A DNA stretch of 64,000 nt from Rhodocyclaceae bacterium (GTDB lineage Bacteria > Pseudomonadota > Gammaproteobacteria > Burkholderiales > Rhodocyclaceae). The first letter of the stretch is position 1. Every line of letters starts with the position of its first letter. The notes beneath the pieces are model-generated. The model made no database searches. It saw nothing but the letters and a program-made list of their open reading frames with translations, and was not told the DNA's origin. Location: contig JAGWTC010000006.1 in NCBI GenBank assembly GCA_028869135.1, positions 48,899 to 112,898 on the forward strand. Reading direction: 5' to 3'. A program made the translations under genes and the position numbers. Below, piece after piece: positions 32,026 to 41,248 of the stretch.

Positions 32026-32514
32026 ATGAGCTCAAACGCCTCTCCGCTCACCCATTTCGACACCGCCGGCCAGGCCCACATGGTCGACGTCGGCGCCAAG
32101 GACGACACGCAACGCGTGGCCCGCGCCGCCGGACGCATCGTCATGCAGCCGGAAACGCTGGCGCTGATTCAGGCTGGCGACGCCAAGAAGGGCGATGTCA
32201 TCGGCATCGCACGCATCGCCGCGATCCAGGCCTCGAAACGCACCAGCGATCTGATTCCGCTCTGCCACCCGATTGCGCTCACGCGCGTCGCCGCCGAATT
32301 CCGCATCGACGCCGCCACAAATGCAGTCGAATGCGAAGTCACGGCGCAGACAAGCGGCAAGACGGGCGTGGAAATGGAGGCGCTGACCGCCGTCAGCGTC
32401 GGCCTCCTGACGATCTACGACATGTGCAAGGCCGTCGACCGCGGCATGCGCATCGAACAGATCCGTCTGCTCGAAAAGCTGGGCGGCAAATCGGGGCACT
32501 GGCAGGCTGAATAA
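32026..32514 (+). CDS. moaC: Cyclic pyranopterin monophosphate synthase MoaC
   Basis: 162 residues from ATG 32026; the frame extends far upstream across bepA but without coding character. Family motifs: [47 protein letters not shown] and [28 protein letters not shown]. With MoaA it converts GTP to cyclic pyranopterin in molybdenum cofactor synthesis, needed for nitrate reductase in a denitrifier. Confidence 0.96.
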   Translation: MSSNASPLTHFDTAGQAHMVDVGAKDDTQRVARAAGRIVMQPETLALIQAGDAKKGDVIGIARIAAIQASKRTSDLIPLCHPIALTRVAAEFRIDAATNAVECEVTAQTSGKTGVEMEALTAVSVGLLTIYDMCKAVDRGMRIEQIRLLEKLGGKSGHWQAE

Positions 32515-32613
32515 CCTTGGGTGGTTCGCGCAAAAGCCCGTCATAAATGTCAGAATAAAATGTCTGCGAACTTTAATCCGTGGACATTCAAAAAAACAAT
32601 TTAGGAGACATTC

Positions 32614-33372
32614 ATGCAATTGCGCACACTGCCGCTGGGCCTCGCCCTGCTTGCCGCTTCATGCCTGAGCCTGGCCCACGACCACAGCCATGGACACGGC
32701 CACTGGGGCTACGAGGAACACAAGGGCCCGCATCTGTGGGGCGAGCTCGATCCTGCCTTCACAACCTGCAAACACGGCAAGGAACAGTCGCCGATCAATA
32801 TCACCGCCACCAAGAAGTCGGCCAAGCTGAAGCCCATCGCTTTCAATTACAAGGCCGGTGCTGCCGAGATCGTGAATAACGGCCATACCATTCAGATCAA
32901 TCTTGCCGACGGTGGCTCAATCAAGCTTGGCGACGAGGAGTTCAAGCTGCTGCAATTCCACTTCCACACGCCCAGCGAGGAACAGGTCGACGGCCGCCAC
33001 TTCCCCATGGTGGCGCACCTGGTGCACAAGAGCGCCGACGGCAAGCTGGCCGTGGTCGCGGTTTTACTTGAACTCGGCCAGGAGAACGCCGCACTGAGGG
33101 AAGCCTTCAGCGCCATGCCAGCCCAGGCCGGCGAGAAGCAGGACTTGGCAGCCGGCTTCAACACCGCCGATCTGCTGCCACAGGATCGCAGCTACTACGC
33201 CTTCCAGGGCTCGCTGACCACTCCGCCTTGCTCGGAAGGCGTGCGCTGGCAAGTGCTGCGGACTCCCGTGCAGATTTCTGTCGGCCAATTCGCCGCCTTC
33301 AAGGGACTGTATCCGATGAATGCGCGGCCGGTTCAGCCGCTGCATGGCCGTCGCGTGATGTCCACCCACTAA
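32614..33372 (+). CDS. Periplasmic alpha-type carbonic anhydrase
   Basis: 252 residues. A signal peptide (to about residue 21, CLSLA) is followed by a His-rich segment HDHSHGHGH at 22-30. Zinc ligands: H116 and H118 (FHFHTPSEE) and H135 (MVAHLVH). Two cysteines (C52 and the one in TTPPCSEG) can form the disulfide of periplasmic forms. It interconverts CO2 and bicarbonate. AGGAG precedes the start, and the upstream 99 nt are AT-rich. A strong terminator follows. Confidence 0.95.
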   Translation: MQLRTLPLGLALLAASCLSLAHDHSHGHGHWGYEEHKGPHLWGELDPAFTTCKHGKEQSPINITATKKSAKLKPIAFNYKAGAAEIVNNGHTIQINLADGGSIKLGDEEFKLLQFHFHTPSEEQVDGRHFPMVAHLVHKSADGKLAVVAVLLELGQENAALREAFSAMPAQAGEKQDLAAGFNTADLLPQDRSYYAFQGSLTTPPCSEGVRWQVLRTPVQISVGQFAAFKGLYPMNARPVQPLHGRRVMSTH

Positions 33373-33397
33373 GTACGGGCGGGCAAACGCGGACAAG

Positions 33398-33424
33398 AAA
33401 AAGGAGGCCGCGGCCTCCTTTTTT
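33398..33424. terminator. Bidirectional terminator between the carbonic anhydrase gene and dut
   Basis: Perfect 13-bp arms (33398-33410 and 33411-33423) with A-run before and T-run after, between convergent genes. Confidence 0.85.
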
Positions 33425-33440
33425 CGCTTGCGGGCGGCGC

Positions 33441-33890
33441 TCAGGCCTTGCCGGTGCTGCCGAAACCGCCTGCACCGCGCTCGCTCTCGGTGAAGTCGTC
33501 TACGACATTGAAGCCGACCTGCAGCACCGGCACGATGACGAGCTGGGCGAGGCGGTCCATGGGGTTGAGCGTGAACATGTCATGACCGCGATTCCACGTC
33601 GAGACGAAAATTTCGCCCTGGTAATCGGAGTCGATCAAGCCGACGAGATTGCCGAGCACGATGCCGTGCTTGTGCCCGAGCCCCGAGCGCGGCAGGATCA
33701 TGGCGGCCAGGCCCGGATCGGCGAGGTGGATCGCCATCCCGGTTGGCACCAGCACGGTCTGCCCCGGTGCGACTTTCATCGGCGTGTCGATGCAGGCGCG
33801 CAGGTCGAGGCCGGCCGAGCCCGGCGTCGCGTAATGCGGCGGCTGCTCTTTCAAACGAGGGTCGAGCAGTTTGACGTCGATCTGATGCAT
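33441..33890 (-). CDS. dut: dUTP diphosphatase
   Basis: 149 residues. The trimeric dUTPase motifs are all present: [39 protein letters not shown], and the C-terminal arm [11 protein letters not shown]. It removes dUTP and makes dUMP for thymidylate synthesis. The start codon overlaps the coaBC stop, the usual coaBC-dut pairing. Confidence 0.97.
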   Translation of the reverse strand: MHQIDVKLLDPRLKEQPPHYATPGSAGLDLRACIDTPMKVAPGQTVLVPTGMAIHLADPGLAAMILPRSGLGHKHGIVLGNLVGLIDSDYQGEIFVSTWNRGHDMFTLNPMDRLAQLVIVPVLQVGFNVVDDFTESERGAGGFGSTGKA

Positions 33891-35077
33891 TACTTGACCT
33901 CCAGTAATCCGACAATGTGATTGACAATGCTGCGCGCGATGGTGAGCTTGTCGCCCGCCGGCAGCGGATAGACGCCGTTGTCGGCGAACAGGGTAACCTG
34001 GTTGCCGTCGCCGCCCAGTCCGTCCTGCACCAGATTGCCGACAACCAGCGGCAGCTTCTTGGCGCGGCGCTTGCCCTCGGCATATTCGGCCAGATCCTGG
34101 CTTTCGGCGGCAAAGCCGACGCAGAACGGCGGCTTGTCCATGCCCGCCACCTCGGCAAGGATATCCGGGTTCTTGGTGAGCTCGACGGTCAGGGTGTCAG
34201 CCTGCTTCTTGATCTTGTGCTGCACGGTCGCCACGGGACGATAGTCGGCCACCGCCGCCACGGCAATGAAGATGTCGGTCGGCAACTGCGCCAGCACGGC
34301 CTCGCGCATTTCCAGTGCGCTCTGCACATCGATGCGGCGCACGCCGTGCGGCGTGGGCTGGCTCGAAGGGCCGGCGACCACAGTCACCTCGGCGCCGGCT
34401 TCGGCACAGGCGCGCGCCAGCGAAAAGCCCATCTTGCCCGAGCTCGAATTGGTAATGCCGCGCACCGGATCGAGCGGTTCGAAGGTCGGGCCTGCGGTCA
34501 GCAGCACGCGGCGACCGGACAGCTTCTTGGGCTGGAAGAAATAGACCAGCGCGTCGAACAGCTCCTCAGGTTCAAGCATGCGCCCTTCGCCGATCTCGCC
34601 GCAAGCTTGCGCGCCCGAGGCCGGGCCCAGCACGCGAATGCCGTCGGCATGCAATTGCTCGACGTTACGCTGCGTGGCGGGGTTTTCCCACATCTGGCGA
34701 TTCATCGCCGGCGCCACCAGCAGCGGACAGTCGCGCGCCAGACACAGCGTCGTCAGCAGATCGTCCGAACGGCCTTGCGCCAGACGCGCCATCGTGTCGG
34801 CGCTGGCCGGCGCGATGAGGATGGCGTCGGCGCCGCGCGACAGGTCGATGTGCGCCATGCCATTGGGCATGCGCGCATCCCACAGATCAGACCAGACAGC
34901 ATGCCCGGTGATCGCCTGGAAAGTAGCCGAGCCGACAAAGTGGGCGCCGGCTTCAGTCAGCACGACATCGACGCGCGCGCCGGCCTTGACGAAGAGGCGC
35001 GCCAGTTCGGCCGCCTTGTACGCCGCGACGCCACCGGTGACGCCCAGCACAATCCGTTTTCCTGCGAGTAATGACAT
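33890..35077 (-). CDS. coaBC: Bifunctional phosphopantothenoylcysteine decarboxylase/phosphopantothenate--cysteine ligase
   Basis: 395 residues from [25 protein letters not shown]. The N-terminal FMN-dependent CoaC domain has [16 protein letters not shown] and the substrate-clamp GEIGEGRML; the C-terminal CoaB domain has [26 protein letters not shown] and KKNPD-like TKNPDIL. It converts phosphopantothenate to phosphopantetheine in CoA synthesis; panBCD are elsewhere in the window. Confidence 0.97.
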   Translation of the reverse strand: MSLLAGKRIVLGVTGGVAAYKAAELARLFVKAGARVDVVLTEAGAHFVGSATFQAITGHAVWSDLWDARMPNGMAHIDLSRGADAILIAPASADTMARLAQGRSDDLLTTLCLARDCPLLVAPAMNRQMWENPATQRNVEQLHADGIRVLGPASGAQACGEIGEGRMLEPEELFDALVYFFQPKKLSGRRVLLTAGPTFEPLDPVRGITNSSSGKMGFSLARACAEAGAEVTVVAGPSSQPTPHGVRRIDVQSALEMREAVLAQLPTDIFIAVAAVADYRPVATVQHKIKKQADTLTVELTKNPDILAEVAGMDKPPFCVGFAAESQDLAEYAEGKRRAKKLPLVVGNLVQDGLGGDGNQVTLFADNGVYPLPAGDKLTIARSIVNHIVGLLEVK

Positions 35078-35123
35078 GGCAGAATGCCCGGAAAGACCGA
35101 ATAGCCTATTGCGCGAACGTATG

Positions 35124-35200
35124 GCTGCGTTACGCGGTGCTCGCAATCCTCATGTACTAAAGTACATTCCGGTTGCTGCGCTCCGTGCGCCTTGCCCTCT
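35124..35200. repeat. Imperfect palindromic intergenic element (coaBC-radC)
   Basis: The core ATGTACT-AA-AGTACAT is a perfect inverted repeat centred at about 35161. It is flanked at equal 5-nt distance by GCAA and TTGC and by further GC-rich, partly complementary arms. It lies in a 183-nt divergent spacer. It looks like a mobile or dispersed palindromic unit rather than a single operator, but only one copy is present here. Confidence 0.5.
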
Positions 35201-35260
35201 GTCCGCTCGCGACGGCTCTTCAATCTTTCCTAAGTAAGGAAGATGGGGAGATTCTAACCG

Positions 35261-35941
35261 ATGGCAATCACCGACTGGCCCGAACACGAACGTCCGCGCG
35301 AACGGCTGCTACGGCTGGGTGCGGCAGCCCTGTCCGATGCGGAACTGCTGGCCATCTTCCTGCGCGTCGGCGTCAGGGGCAAGAGCGCCGTTGATCTCGC
35401 GCGCGACCTGCTGCAGCACTTCGGCAATGACCTGACCCGCCTGGCCGAGGCGTCGATCAAGGATATCGCGGCGATCCCCGGCATGGGGCCCGCCAAGGGC
35501 GTGCAGTTGAAGGCGTCGCTGGAAATGGCGCGCCGCGCGCTGGCGACGCAGATGAACGGAAAAGACCTGCTGTCCTCGCCTGCGGCCGTGCGCGACTGGC
35601 TGACGCTAAAGCTGGCGGGCCTCGGCTATGAAGTCTTCGGCGCGCTGTGGCTGGACACCAAGAACCGCCTGATCGCCTGGGAAGAGCTGTTTCGCGGCAC
35701 CTTGTCGCAAACCTCGGTGTTTCCGCGCGAAGTCGTCAAACGGGCGCTGGCCCACAACGCCGCCGCCGTGCTGCTCTGCCATAATCACCCCTCCGGCGTC
35801 GCCGAGCCTTCGCAGGCCGACGAACTGCTGACCCAGAATCTCAAGCAGGCCCTGGCCCTGGTCGATGTACGCGTACTCGATCACTTTATCGTGGCCGGTA
35901 CGGCTCGGCCGCTGTCCTTTGCCGAACGCGGCCTGCTCTAG
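35261..35941 (+). CDS. radC: RadC family (JAB/JAMM domain) protein
   Basis: 226 residues. An N-terminal helix-hairpin-helix part ([18 protein letters not shown]) is followed by an MPN/JAMM domain whose metal motif is visible as [17 protein letters not shown] (HxHx7-10D). The name comes from a misassigned DNA repair phenotype; the molecular function is still unsettled. Divergent from coaBC and upstream of rpmB, the conserved place. Confidence 0.95.
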   Translation: MAITDWPEHERPRERLLRLGAAALSDAELLAIFLRVGVRGKSAVDLARDLLQHFGNDLTRLAEASIKDIAAIPGMGPAKGVQLKASLEMARRALATQMNGKDLLSSPAAVRDWLTLKLAGLGYEVFGALWLDTKNRLIAWEELFRGTLSQTSVFPREVVKRALAHNAAAVLLCHNHPSGVAEPSQADELLTQNLKQALALVDVRVLDHFIVAGTARPLSFAERGLL

Positions 35942-35989
35942 GCTCCGACAGGACTCCGGCCGATTTATCCCGGAAAGCAGAAAAAGGGC

Positions 35990-36019
35990 TTGATTTGCCG
36001 GTCAAACCCCGGTTATACT
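35990..36019 (+). promoter_or_regulatory. Sigma-70 promoter of rpmB-rpmG
   Basis: TTGATT (35990-35995), 18-nt spacer, TATACT (36014-36019), 38 nt ahead of the rpmB ATG. Confidence 0.7.
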
Positions 36020-36057
36020 GCCGGGCTCTGCTGAAACCGAATTTTTGGAGCAACCGA

Positions 36058-36294
36058 ATGTCTCGCGTCTGCCAAGTAACGGGCAAAGCCCCGATGGTTG
36101 GAAACAACGTTTCCCACGCCAACAACAAGACCAAGCGCCGCTTCCTGCCTAACCTGCAAAGCCGTCGTTTCTGGATCGAAAGCGAAAACCGCTGGGTGCG
36201 CCTGCGCGTTTCCACCGCTGGTCTGCGCACGATCGACAAGAACGGTATCGAATCCGTTCTGGCCGATATCCGCGCCCGCGGCGAAGCCGTTTAA
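36058..36294 (+). CDS. rpmB: 50S ribosomal protein L28
   Basis: 78 residues from [28 protein letters not shown], the standard L28 beginning. TTTGGAG is upstream. Only one Cys is visible in the N terminus, so this is the zinc-independent form. Followed by rpmG after 58 nt. Confidence 0.98.
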   Translation: MSRVCQVTGKAPMVGNNVSHANNKTKRRFLPNLQSRRFWIESENRWVRLRVSTAGLRTIDKNGIESVLADIRARGEAV

Positions 36295-36352
36295 CTAAAC
36301 CGCAAAGGGGCTTCCGCCCCTTTGGAATCCCCTACTAGTCAGGAGTACGATC

Positions 36353-36520
36353 ATGGCCAAGGCCGGTCGCGAAAAGATCAAGCTGGAATCCACGGCCGGT
36401 ACCGGCCACTTCTACACCACGACCAAGAACAAGCGCACCATGCCGGAAAAGATGGAGATCATGAAGTACGATCCCAAGGCGCGCAAGCACGTGGCGTACA
36501 AGGAAACGAAGCTCAAGTAA
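36353..36520 (+). CDS. rpmG: 50S ribosomal protein L33
   Basis: 55 residues: begins [20 protein letters not shown] and ends [11 protein letters not shown] before TAA 36518-36520. It is too short for common ORF length limits but matches L33 throughout. There are no zinc-binding Cys pairs, so it is the C-minus form. AGGAG at 36341-36345 lies 7 nt upstream. Same operon as rpmB. Confidence 0.97.
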   Translation: MAKAGREKIKLESTAGTGHFYTTTKNKRTMPEKMEIMKYDPKARKHVAYKETKLK

Positions 36521-36540
36521 GCCAAGCTCGGTTTTCAGCC

Positions 36541-36579
36541 CAAACAAAAATGCCCGCAGATGCGGGCATTTTTGTTTGC
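36541..36579 (+). terminator. Rho-independent terminator of rpmB-rpmG
   Basis: A 17-bp stem (36542-36558 with 36561-36577) with loop GA, whose 3' arm contains the T-run. Confidence 0.85.
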
Positions 36580-36810
36580 CTTCCCCGGCCGGAATTACGC
36601 TCGCTGCCAACTCCGGCGCGCTGAATGTATCGGGAAGTGCAGGACAATTCCGCCGTCCCGCCCACCCGCCTGAGCGAAGCGGGTAGCCGTAGGGGCCCGG
36701 CAAACGCCGGGCGCGGGGCGCAGTTGCCCAGAAGACAGTTTCTTCGCAACGGCCTTGGGCAAACTCAGTGCGAACAGGGATTACGCCTCGCGGCACCGGC
36801 GGAGAGCCAC
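36580..36810. other. Spacer between rpmG terminator and the desaturase gene
   Basis: 231 nt, GC-rich. No credible gene, RNA or promoter was recognised; a short GC hairpin occurs near 36695-36715. Confidence 0.5.
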
Positions 36811-37968
36811 TCAAGCGGTAACTTTATAACTGCGCAGGCGTTGCGAAAACTCCTGCAACTGCTTGACGCCGCTTTGCTCCGCATTGTGTATCCAGTCCTG
36901 CAACTGCTTCAGCAATTGCTCGTGGGTTGCGCTGGAGCGGGCCCATAGCGCTTCAAGCTCCGCACGCATCTCCACCAGCTTGGACAACCGTTCGCTTTTC
37001 GCCAGCACGGCTTCGGTATGGGCACAGCTCTCGCCCTGCATGTCGCCGAGCAGGCGCTTCAGCACCGCATGCCGGTTTGCCTCTTCGCGCAGATGCTGCA
37101 GCTCTTCGTGCGCAACCTGGCGCAGCGACTTCAGATACTTGGCGAGCACGTCGTAGCGGTGGGTGATCACCGCATTCAGCGTGGCGTGATCAACGTCGGT
37201 GCGAACGGTGCCGAGGCGCGGCTGCGGCGCGACTTTCTTGACGCGCGCCTGGCCCAGCATTTCGAGAATGCGAATGTAGGCCCAGCCAATATCGAACTCG
37301 TACCACTTGTTCGACAGCTTGGCCGAGGTCGCGAAAGTGTGGTGGTTGTTGTGCAATTCTTCGCCGCCGATCAGGATGCCGATGGGAATCAGATTGGTGC
37401 TCGCGTCGGCACAGGCGAAGTTGCGGTAACCCCAGAAATGGCCGAGACCATTGACCACGCCGGCGGCCCAGAAGGGAATCCAGATCATCTGCACGACCCA
37501 GATCACGGGGCCGGCGACGATGCCGAACATCAGCACGTCGAGCATCAGCATGAGGGCGATGCCGAGCTTCTGGTGCGGCGTATAGATATTGCGCTCAAGC
37601 CAGTCGTCCGGCGTGCCGGTGCCGTACTTCTCCAGCGTTTCGCGGTTGTAGGCTTCCTTGACGTAGAGAAAGACGCCGCCCCAGAGCACCTTGTGTATGC
37701 CGTGAATCTGCGGGCTGTGCGGATCCTCTTCAGTCTCGCACTTGGCGTGGTGCTTGCGGTGGATCGCGGCCCACTCCTTGGTGTTCATGCCCGTGGTCAG
37801 CCACAGCCAGAAGCGGAAGAAATGGCTGGGGACAGGCCCGAGTTCAAGCGCACGGTGCGCCTGATGGCGATGCAGGAAGATCGTGACAGCGGCAATCGTG
37901 ACGTGGGTCATGCCCAAGGTCACCAGCACATAACCCCAGCCAGTGAGGTCGAACAAACCGGACAGCAT
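36811..37968 (-). CDS. Membrane fatty acid desaturase with a long C-terminal helical extension
   Basis: 385 residues. The three His boxes of acyl-CoA/acyl-lipid delta-9 desaturases are HRHQAHR at 33-39, HRKHH at 70-74 and HNNHH at 206-210. Four hydrophobic helices are arranged around them. It should introduce a double bond in membrane acyl chains using O2 and a di-iron centre. Residues from about 255 to the end are soluble, Leu/Glu/Arg/Gln-rich and probably coiled-coil, beyond the catalytic core. The 87-nt upstream region is AT-rich, suggesting a promoter there. Confidence 0.93.
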   Translation of the reverse strand: MLSGLFDLTGWGYVLVTLGMTHVTIAAVTIFLHRHQAHRALELGPVPSHFFRFWLWLTTGMNTKEWAAIHRKHHAKCETEEDPHSPQIHGIHKVLWGGVFLYVKEAYNRETLEKYGTGTPDDWLERNIYTPHQKLGIALMLMLDVLMFGIVAGPVIWVVQMIWIPFWAAGVVNGLGHFWGYRNFACADASTNLIPIGILIGGEELHNNHHTFATSAKLSNKWYEFDIGWAYIRILEMLGQARVKKVAPQPRLGTVRTDVDHATLNAVITHRYDVLAKYLKSLRQVAHEELQHLREEANRHAVLKRLLGDMQGESCAHTEAVLAKSERLSKLVEMRAELEALWARSSATHEQLLKQLQDWIHNAEQSGVKQLQEFSQRLRSYKVTA

Positions 37969-38055
37969 AGCGCGACAGCAGCCTTTCAGAATACAGAAGC
38001 GAACCTTTTGATTTTACGCGAAAAGTCTTCTTTATTCTGATAAATATGAAATTAA

Positions 38056-39372
38056 TTACTGCTTATCGGTCAAAGGCTTGGCTGAACTTTTGTCATATCC
38101 GGACGCCGACAGCAGACGCACTTCGCGCTGCGGGTAGGGGAAGCTGAAGCCAGCCTCGGCGAAGGCCGCCCAGATCGTCCGATTCAGGACGGAGCGAACC
38201 TGCTGCGCGTTGATGTCCTGGCTATCCAGCCAGTACTGCAGCTCGAAATTGATGCCGGAGTCGGCAAACGCCGTGCAGAATGCCTGCGGCGCGGGCAGCG
38301 TGGCAATCTGCGGGTGGTCCCGGGCGACCTTTTCGAGCAGGGCGATGACCTGTTCCGGATTGTCCTGATACGCCGCCTGCACAACAAGTGCATGACGCAC
38401 ACTGGTGTCACTGTAGGTCTCGTTCTGCACCGTCCCGCCGACCAGCAGCTCGTTCGGAATCAGCGCCTCGACGCCATTGCCGGCGCGCAGCACCGTGTAA
38501 CGCGTGGTGATTCTGGCGACCTTGCCCTTGTCGGTGCCGACGGCAATGGTGTTGCCGATGCGGATGGATCGCTCCAGCAGAATGATGAAGCCCGATACAT
38601 AGTTGCTGGCGATCTTTTGCAAACCAAAGCCGAGGCCGACGCCAAGCGCGCCGCCGAACACGGACAGGGCGGTGAGATCGATGCCCACCGCAGGCAGCGC
38701 GATCATGATGGCGAGCAGAATCAGGACCGCCTTGGCCAGACGCGAGAACGCCACCTGCAGATTGCTGTCGAGCCCGCTGGCATGCGAGAGGCGATTGTCG
38801 ATCACATTGCCCAGCCACAGCGACATCAGCATGGCAACCGCAACGACCAGACCGCCTTGCAGAATCATCCACAAATTGAGATTTTGCTTGCCGGCCGAGA
38901 AACTGATCGCTTCCAGCAAGTCGATGACGGCCGGCAGCAGCCCCGTGATGTGCAACGCGACGACGCCCCAGGCGATGGTCGAAAAAGCCAGCTCGAAGTT
39001 GCGCATCCACGGCGACTGGCTGAAGGTCACGCGCAGCACGAAGAATACGAAACGGATGACGGCCAGGGACAGCAACAGCGGGATCGCCAGCGAAAACAGA
39101 TTGACGTGCATGAAAGGGCGCAGGAACTCGCGCGCCAGAATCGCCAGCAGGGCGCCGCAGAGAGGCAGCACCAGCCGCTTGAGCCCGCTGTGACCGAGGC
39201 GCGCGGCGCGGCCCTTGCCCTCCATCAGGAGATCGTTGCCGCGCACGCTACGTTCCGCCACCTTGGCGACGACAAGGATGAGCAACAGGATCAGGGCCTG
39301 CCAAACCGTATCGGGGCTGCGGAAGTCGCGGATCAACTGGGCGAAGACACTGCTCAGGGCAACATCAAACAT
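38056..39372 (-). CDS. MscS-family mechanosensitive ion channel
   Basis: 438 residues. Several N-terminal transmembrane helices precede the pore-lining TM3 (LSVFGGALGVGLGFGLQKIASNYVSGFIILLERSIRIGN), the hallmark of MscS, and the cytoplasmic beta and alpha-beta domains. It opens upon membrane tension to release osmolytes. It starts 3 nt after the PLD gene's last codon region on the minus strand, so it is co-transcribed with it. Confidence 0.93.
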   Translation of the reverse strand: MFDVALSSVFAQLIRDFRSPDTVWQALILLLILVVAKVAERSVRGNDLLMEGKGRAARLGHSGLKRLVLPLCGALLAILAREFLRPFMHVNLFSLAIPLLLSLAVIRFVFFVLRVTFSQSPWMRNFELAFSTIAWGVVALHITGLLPAVIDLLEAISFSAGKQNLNLWMILQGGLVVAVAMLMSLWLGNVIDNRLSHASGLDSNLQVAFSRLAKAVLILLAIMIALPAVGIDLTALSVFGGALGVGLGFGLQKIASNYVSGFIILLERSIRIGNTIAVGTDKGKVARITTRYTVLRAGNGVEALIPNELLVGGTVQNETYSDTSVRHALVVQAAYQDNPEQVIALLEKVARDHPQIATLPAPQAFCTAFADSGINFELQYWLDSQDINAQQVRSVLNRTIWAAFAEAGFSFPYPQREVRLLSASGYDKSSAKPLTDKQ

Positions 39373-39374
39373 GT

Positions 39375-39932
39375 TTACTTTTCACTCGCTGGAAGGTCGA
39401 TGAAAGGCTCAGCTTCGCGCTGATGGCGCCGCCAGTTTTTTAGATAGGCATGCGCCAGCGCATGATTGTCGCGCAGGATCAGCAGGTTTTCGGCATTCCG
39501 CGCCTGCGCCGACCAGGTGTAGTTATAGCTGCCGGTCAATACCGCCGGATGTTCGCCGGCGACATCGATCAGCATGACTTTGTTGTGGGCATTGGCATAA
39601 CGGGTTTCCAGCCAGACCGGGATGCCGGCCGCGGCCAGTTGCGGCACCTGGCTGTTGTCGCCTTTCAGCGTCGTCGCGGCATCGGCCAGAATCTCGACCT
39701 TCACGCCGCGCTGATGCGCCTGCAGGAGCGCCTTCGCGATGTTGCGGCTGGTCAGGAGATAGGCCTGCACATGAATGCTGTGCCGGGCCTTGCCAAGCAC
39801 GGCGATCAAGCCGCCTTCGACGTCGTCCCACGGGGAGAACAGCACCTCGGTGCTGCCCTCGGCCGGGAGCTCGATGGCAAGCGCCGCGCAGGCGCTCAAC
39901 GTCAGCGCGCAGGCGGCGAGGAGTCGCCTCAA
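39375..39932 (-). CDS. Secreted single-domain phospholipase D-like protein
   Basis: 185 residues from a TTG start (39932-39930) that overlaps the rsmB stop as TTGA; GGAG lies 8 nt upstream. Signal peptide about 1-19. One HKD motif is complete: H116-N-K118-x4-D123 (AHNKVMLID). Single-HKD proteins of this type (Nuc-like) dimerise to form one active site and often act as non-specific nucleases or phosphodiesterases. The substrate is not known. Confidence 0.85.
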   Translation of the reverse strand: MRRLLAACALTLSACAALAIELPAEGSTEVLFSPWDDVEGGLIAVLGKARHSIHVQAYLLTSRNIAKALLQAHQRGVKVEILADAATTLKGDNSQVPQLAAAGIPVWLETRYANAHNKVMLIDVAGEHPAVLTGSYNYTWSAQARNAENLLILRDNHALAHAYLKNWRRHQREAEPFIDLPASEK

Positions 39933-41209
39933 GCCTTGCGCTCCAGCACGGCTGCATAGAAACCGTCGGTGCCATGCACATGCGGCAGCAGACGCAGATC
40001 CTCACCGGTATCGAGGACGATGTTCTGCTGCGACAGCACCTCCGCCGCCGGCTTGCGCACAAAGTCCGGATGCGTCGCCAGAAAGGCGTCGACGACGGCG
40101 GCGTTTTCCTCGGGCAGGATGCTGCAGGTTGCATAGACCAGGCGCCCGCCGGCCTTCACCAGACGCGAAGCCGACGACAGAATGGACGCCTGTTTCTCCT
40201 GCAATTCGGCGATGGATTCCGGGGTCTGGCGCCACTTGAGATCGGGATTGCGGCGCAAGGTGCCAAGCCCCGAGCACGGCGCATCGACCAGCACGCGATC
40301 GAACTTGCCGGCCAGGCGCTTGACCTTCTGATCGTTCTCGCTGGCGATCACGCCGGGATGGACGTTGGACAGGCCGGAACGGGCCAGACGCGGTTTCAGC
40401 TTGGCCAGGCGCTTGTCCGATACGTCGAAGGCATACAAGCGCCCGGACGAACGCATCAGCGCGCCGAGCAGCAGCGTCTTGCCGCCGGCGCCGGCGCAGA
40501 AGTCCATGACCATCTCGCCGCGCTTGGGCTGCAGCAGGTGACCGAGCAACTGGCTGCCTTCGTCCTGCACTTCGATACTGCCGTCGAGGAACAGCGGATG
40601 CTTGGCGAGCGAAGGCTTCTTCTTCAAACGGATGCCCAGCGGCGCGTAGGGACAAGCTTCGGCTTCGATGCCCTCGGCGGAAAGTTGCTTCAGGACGGCC
40701 TCGCGCGAGGTCTTGACCGGATTGACGCGCAGGTCGAGCGGCGCCGGCTGGTTCATGCCGCGCACCAGCGCCAGCACGTCGGCCTCCGGCATCAGCGCGG
40801 CCAGACGGTCGGCCAGCCAATCGGGCAGGTCGGCCTGTTCGGCCAGGGTGCCCGCATCCAGCTTCACCTCGCGCAGCGCATCAAGCCACTTCACCTCATC
40901 GGCATCCAGCGCGCCGGCGAGCTGCTTCGTGTTGTAGCCCGCCACGCGCGTCAGCGACGCCAGCACCAGGCGCTGCGGCGTGATCCGTTCGCCGGAAGAG
41001 CCGGCGCACAGACGCTCCAGCGTGCGCTTGCGGCGCAGCACAGCGTAAGCCGTTTCGGCGATGAAGGCGCGATCGCGCGCACCGACTTCGCGATTGTTGC
41101 GGAAGTAGTGCGACAGCACCGCATCGGCCGGATACTCGAACGTCAGCAGCTCATGGACCACGTTGCGGGCGCCCTGCAGCAGGGCGGCGTTGATTTGCAG
41201 CGAACTCAT
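39929..41209 (-). CDS. rsmB: 16S rRNA (cytosine-967-C5)-methyltransferase RsmB-like
   Basis: 426 residues from MSSLQINAALLQGARNV; a second ATG two codons upstream (41215) has poorer SD spacing. An N-terminal NusB-like RNA-binding domain is followed by the SAM-dependent m5C domain with FCAGAGGKTLLL, DAPCSG (release Cys) and ATCSILPEEN (catalytic Cys). RsmB versus a related RsmF-type enzyme is decided by the NusB-like N terminus. Its stop overlaps the PLD gene start. Confidence 0.88.
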   Translation of the reverse strand: MSSLQINAALLQGARNVVHELLTFEYPADAVLSHYFRNNREVGARDRAFIAETAYAVLRRKRTLERLCAGSSGERITPQRLVLASLTRVAGYNTKQLAGALDADEVKWLDALREVKLDAGTLAEQADLPDWLADRLAALMPEADVLALVRGMNQPAPLDLRVNPVKTSREAVLKQLSAEGIEAEACPYAPLGIRLKKKPSLAKHPLFLDGSIEVQDEGSQLLGHLLQPKRGEMVMDFCAGAGGKTLLLGALMRSSGRLYAFDVSDKRLAKLKPRLARSGLSNVHPGVIASENDQKVKRLAGKFDRVLVDAPCSGLGTLRRNPDLKWRQTPESIAELQEKQASILSSASRLVKAGGRLVYATCSILPEENAAVVDAFLATHPDFVRKPAAEVLSQQNIVLDTGEDLRLLPHVHGTDGFYAAVLERKA

Positions 41210-41248
41210 TTTCATTTCCCTGGGGCTGGCGACCGACGGAATTGTCGA

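Noticed and set aside
35078..35260. Small RNA gene in the coaBC-radC spacer
   Set aside because: The palindromic element lacks a promoter/terminator pair typical of a small RNA; kept only as a repeat.
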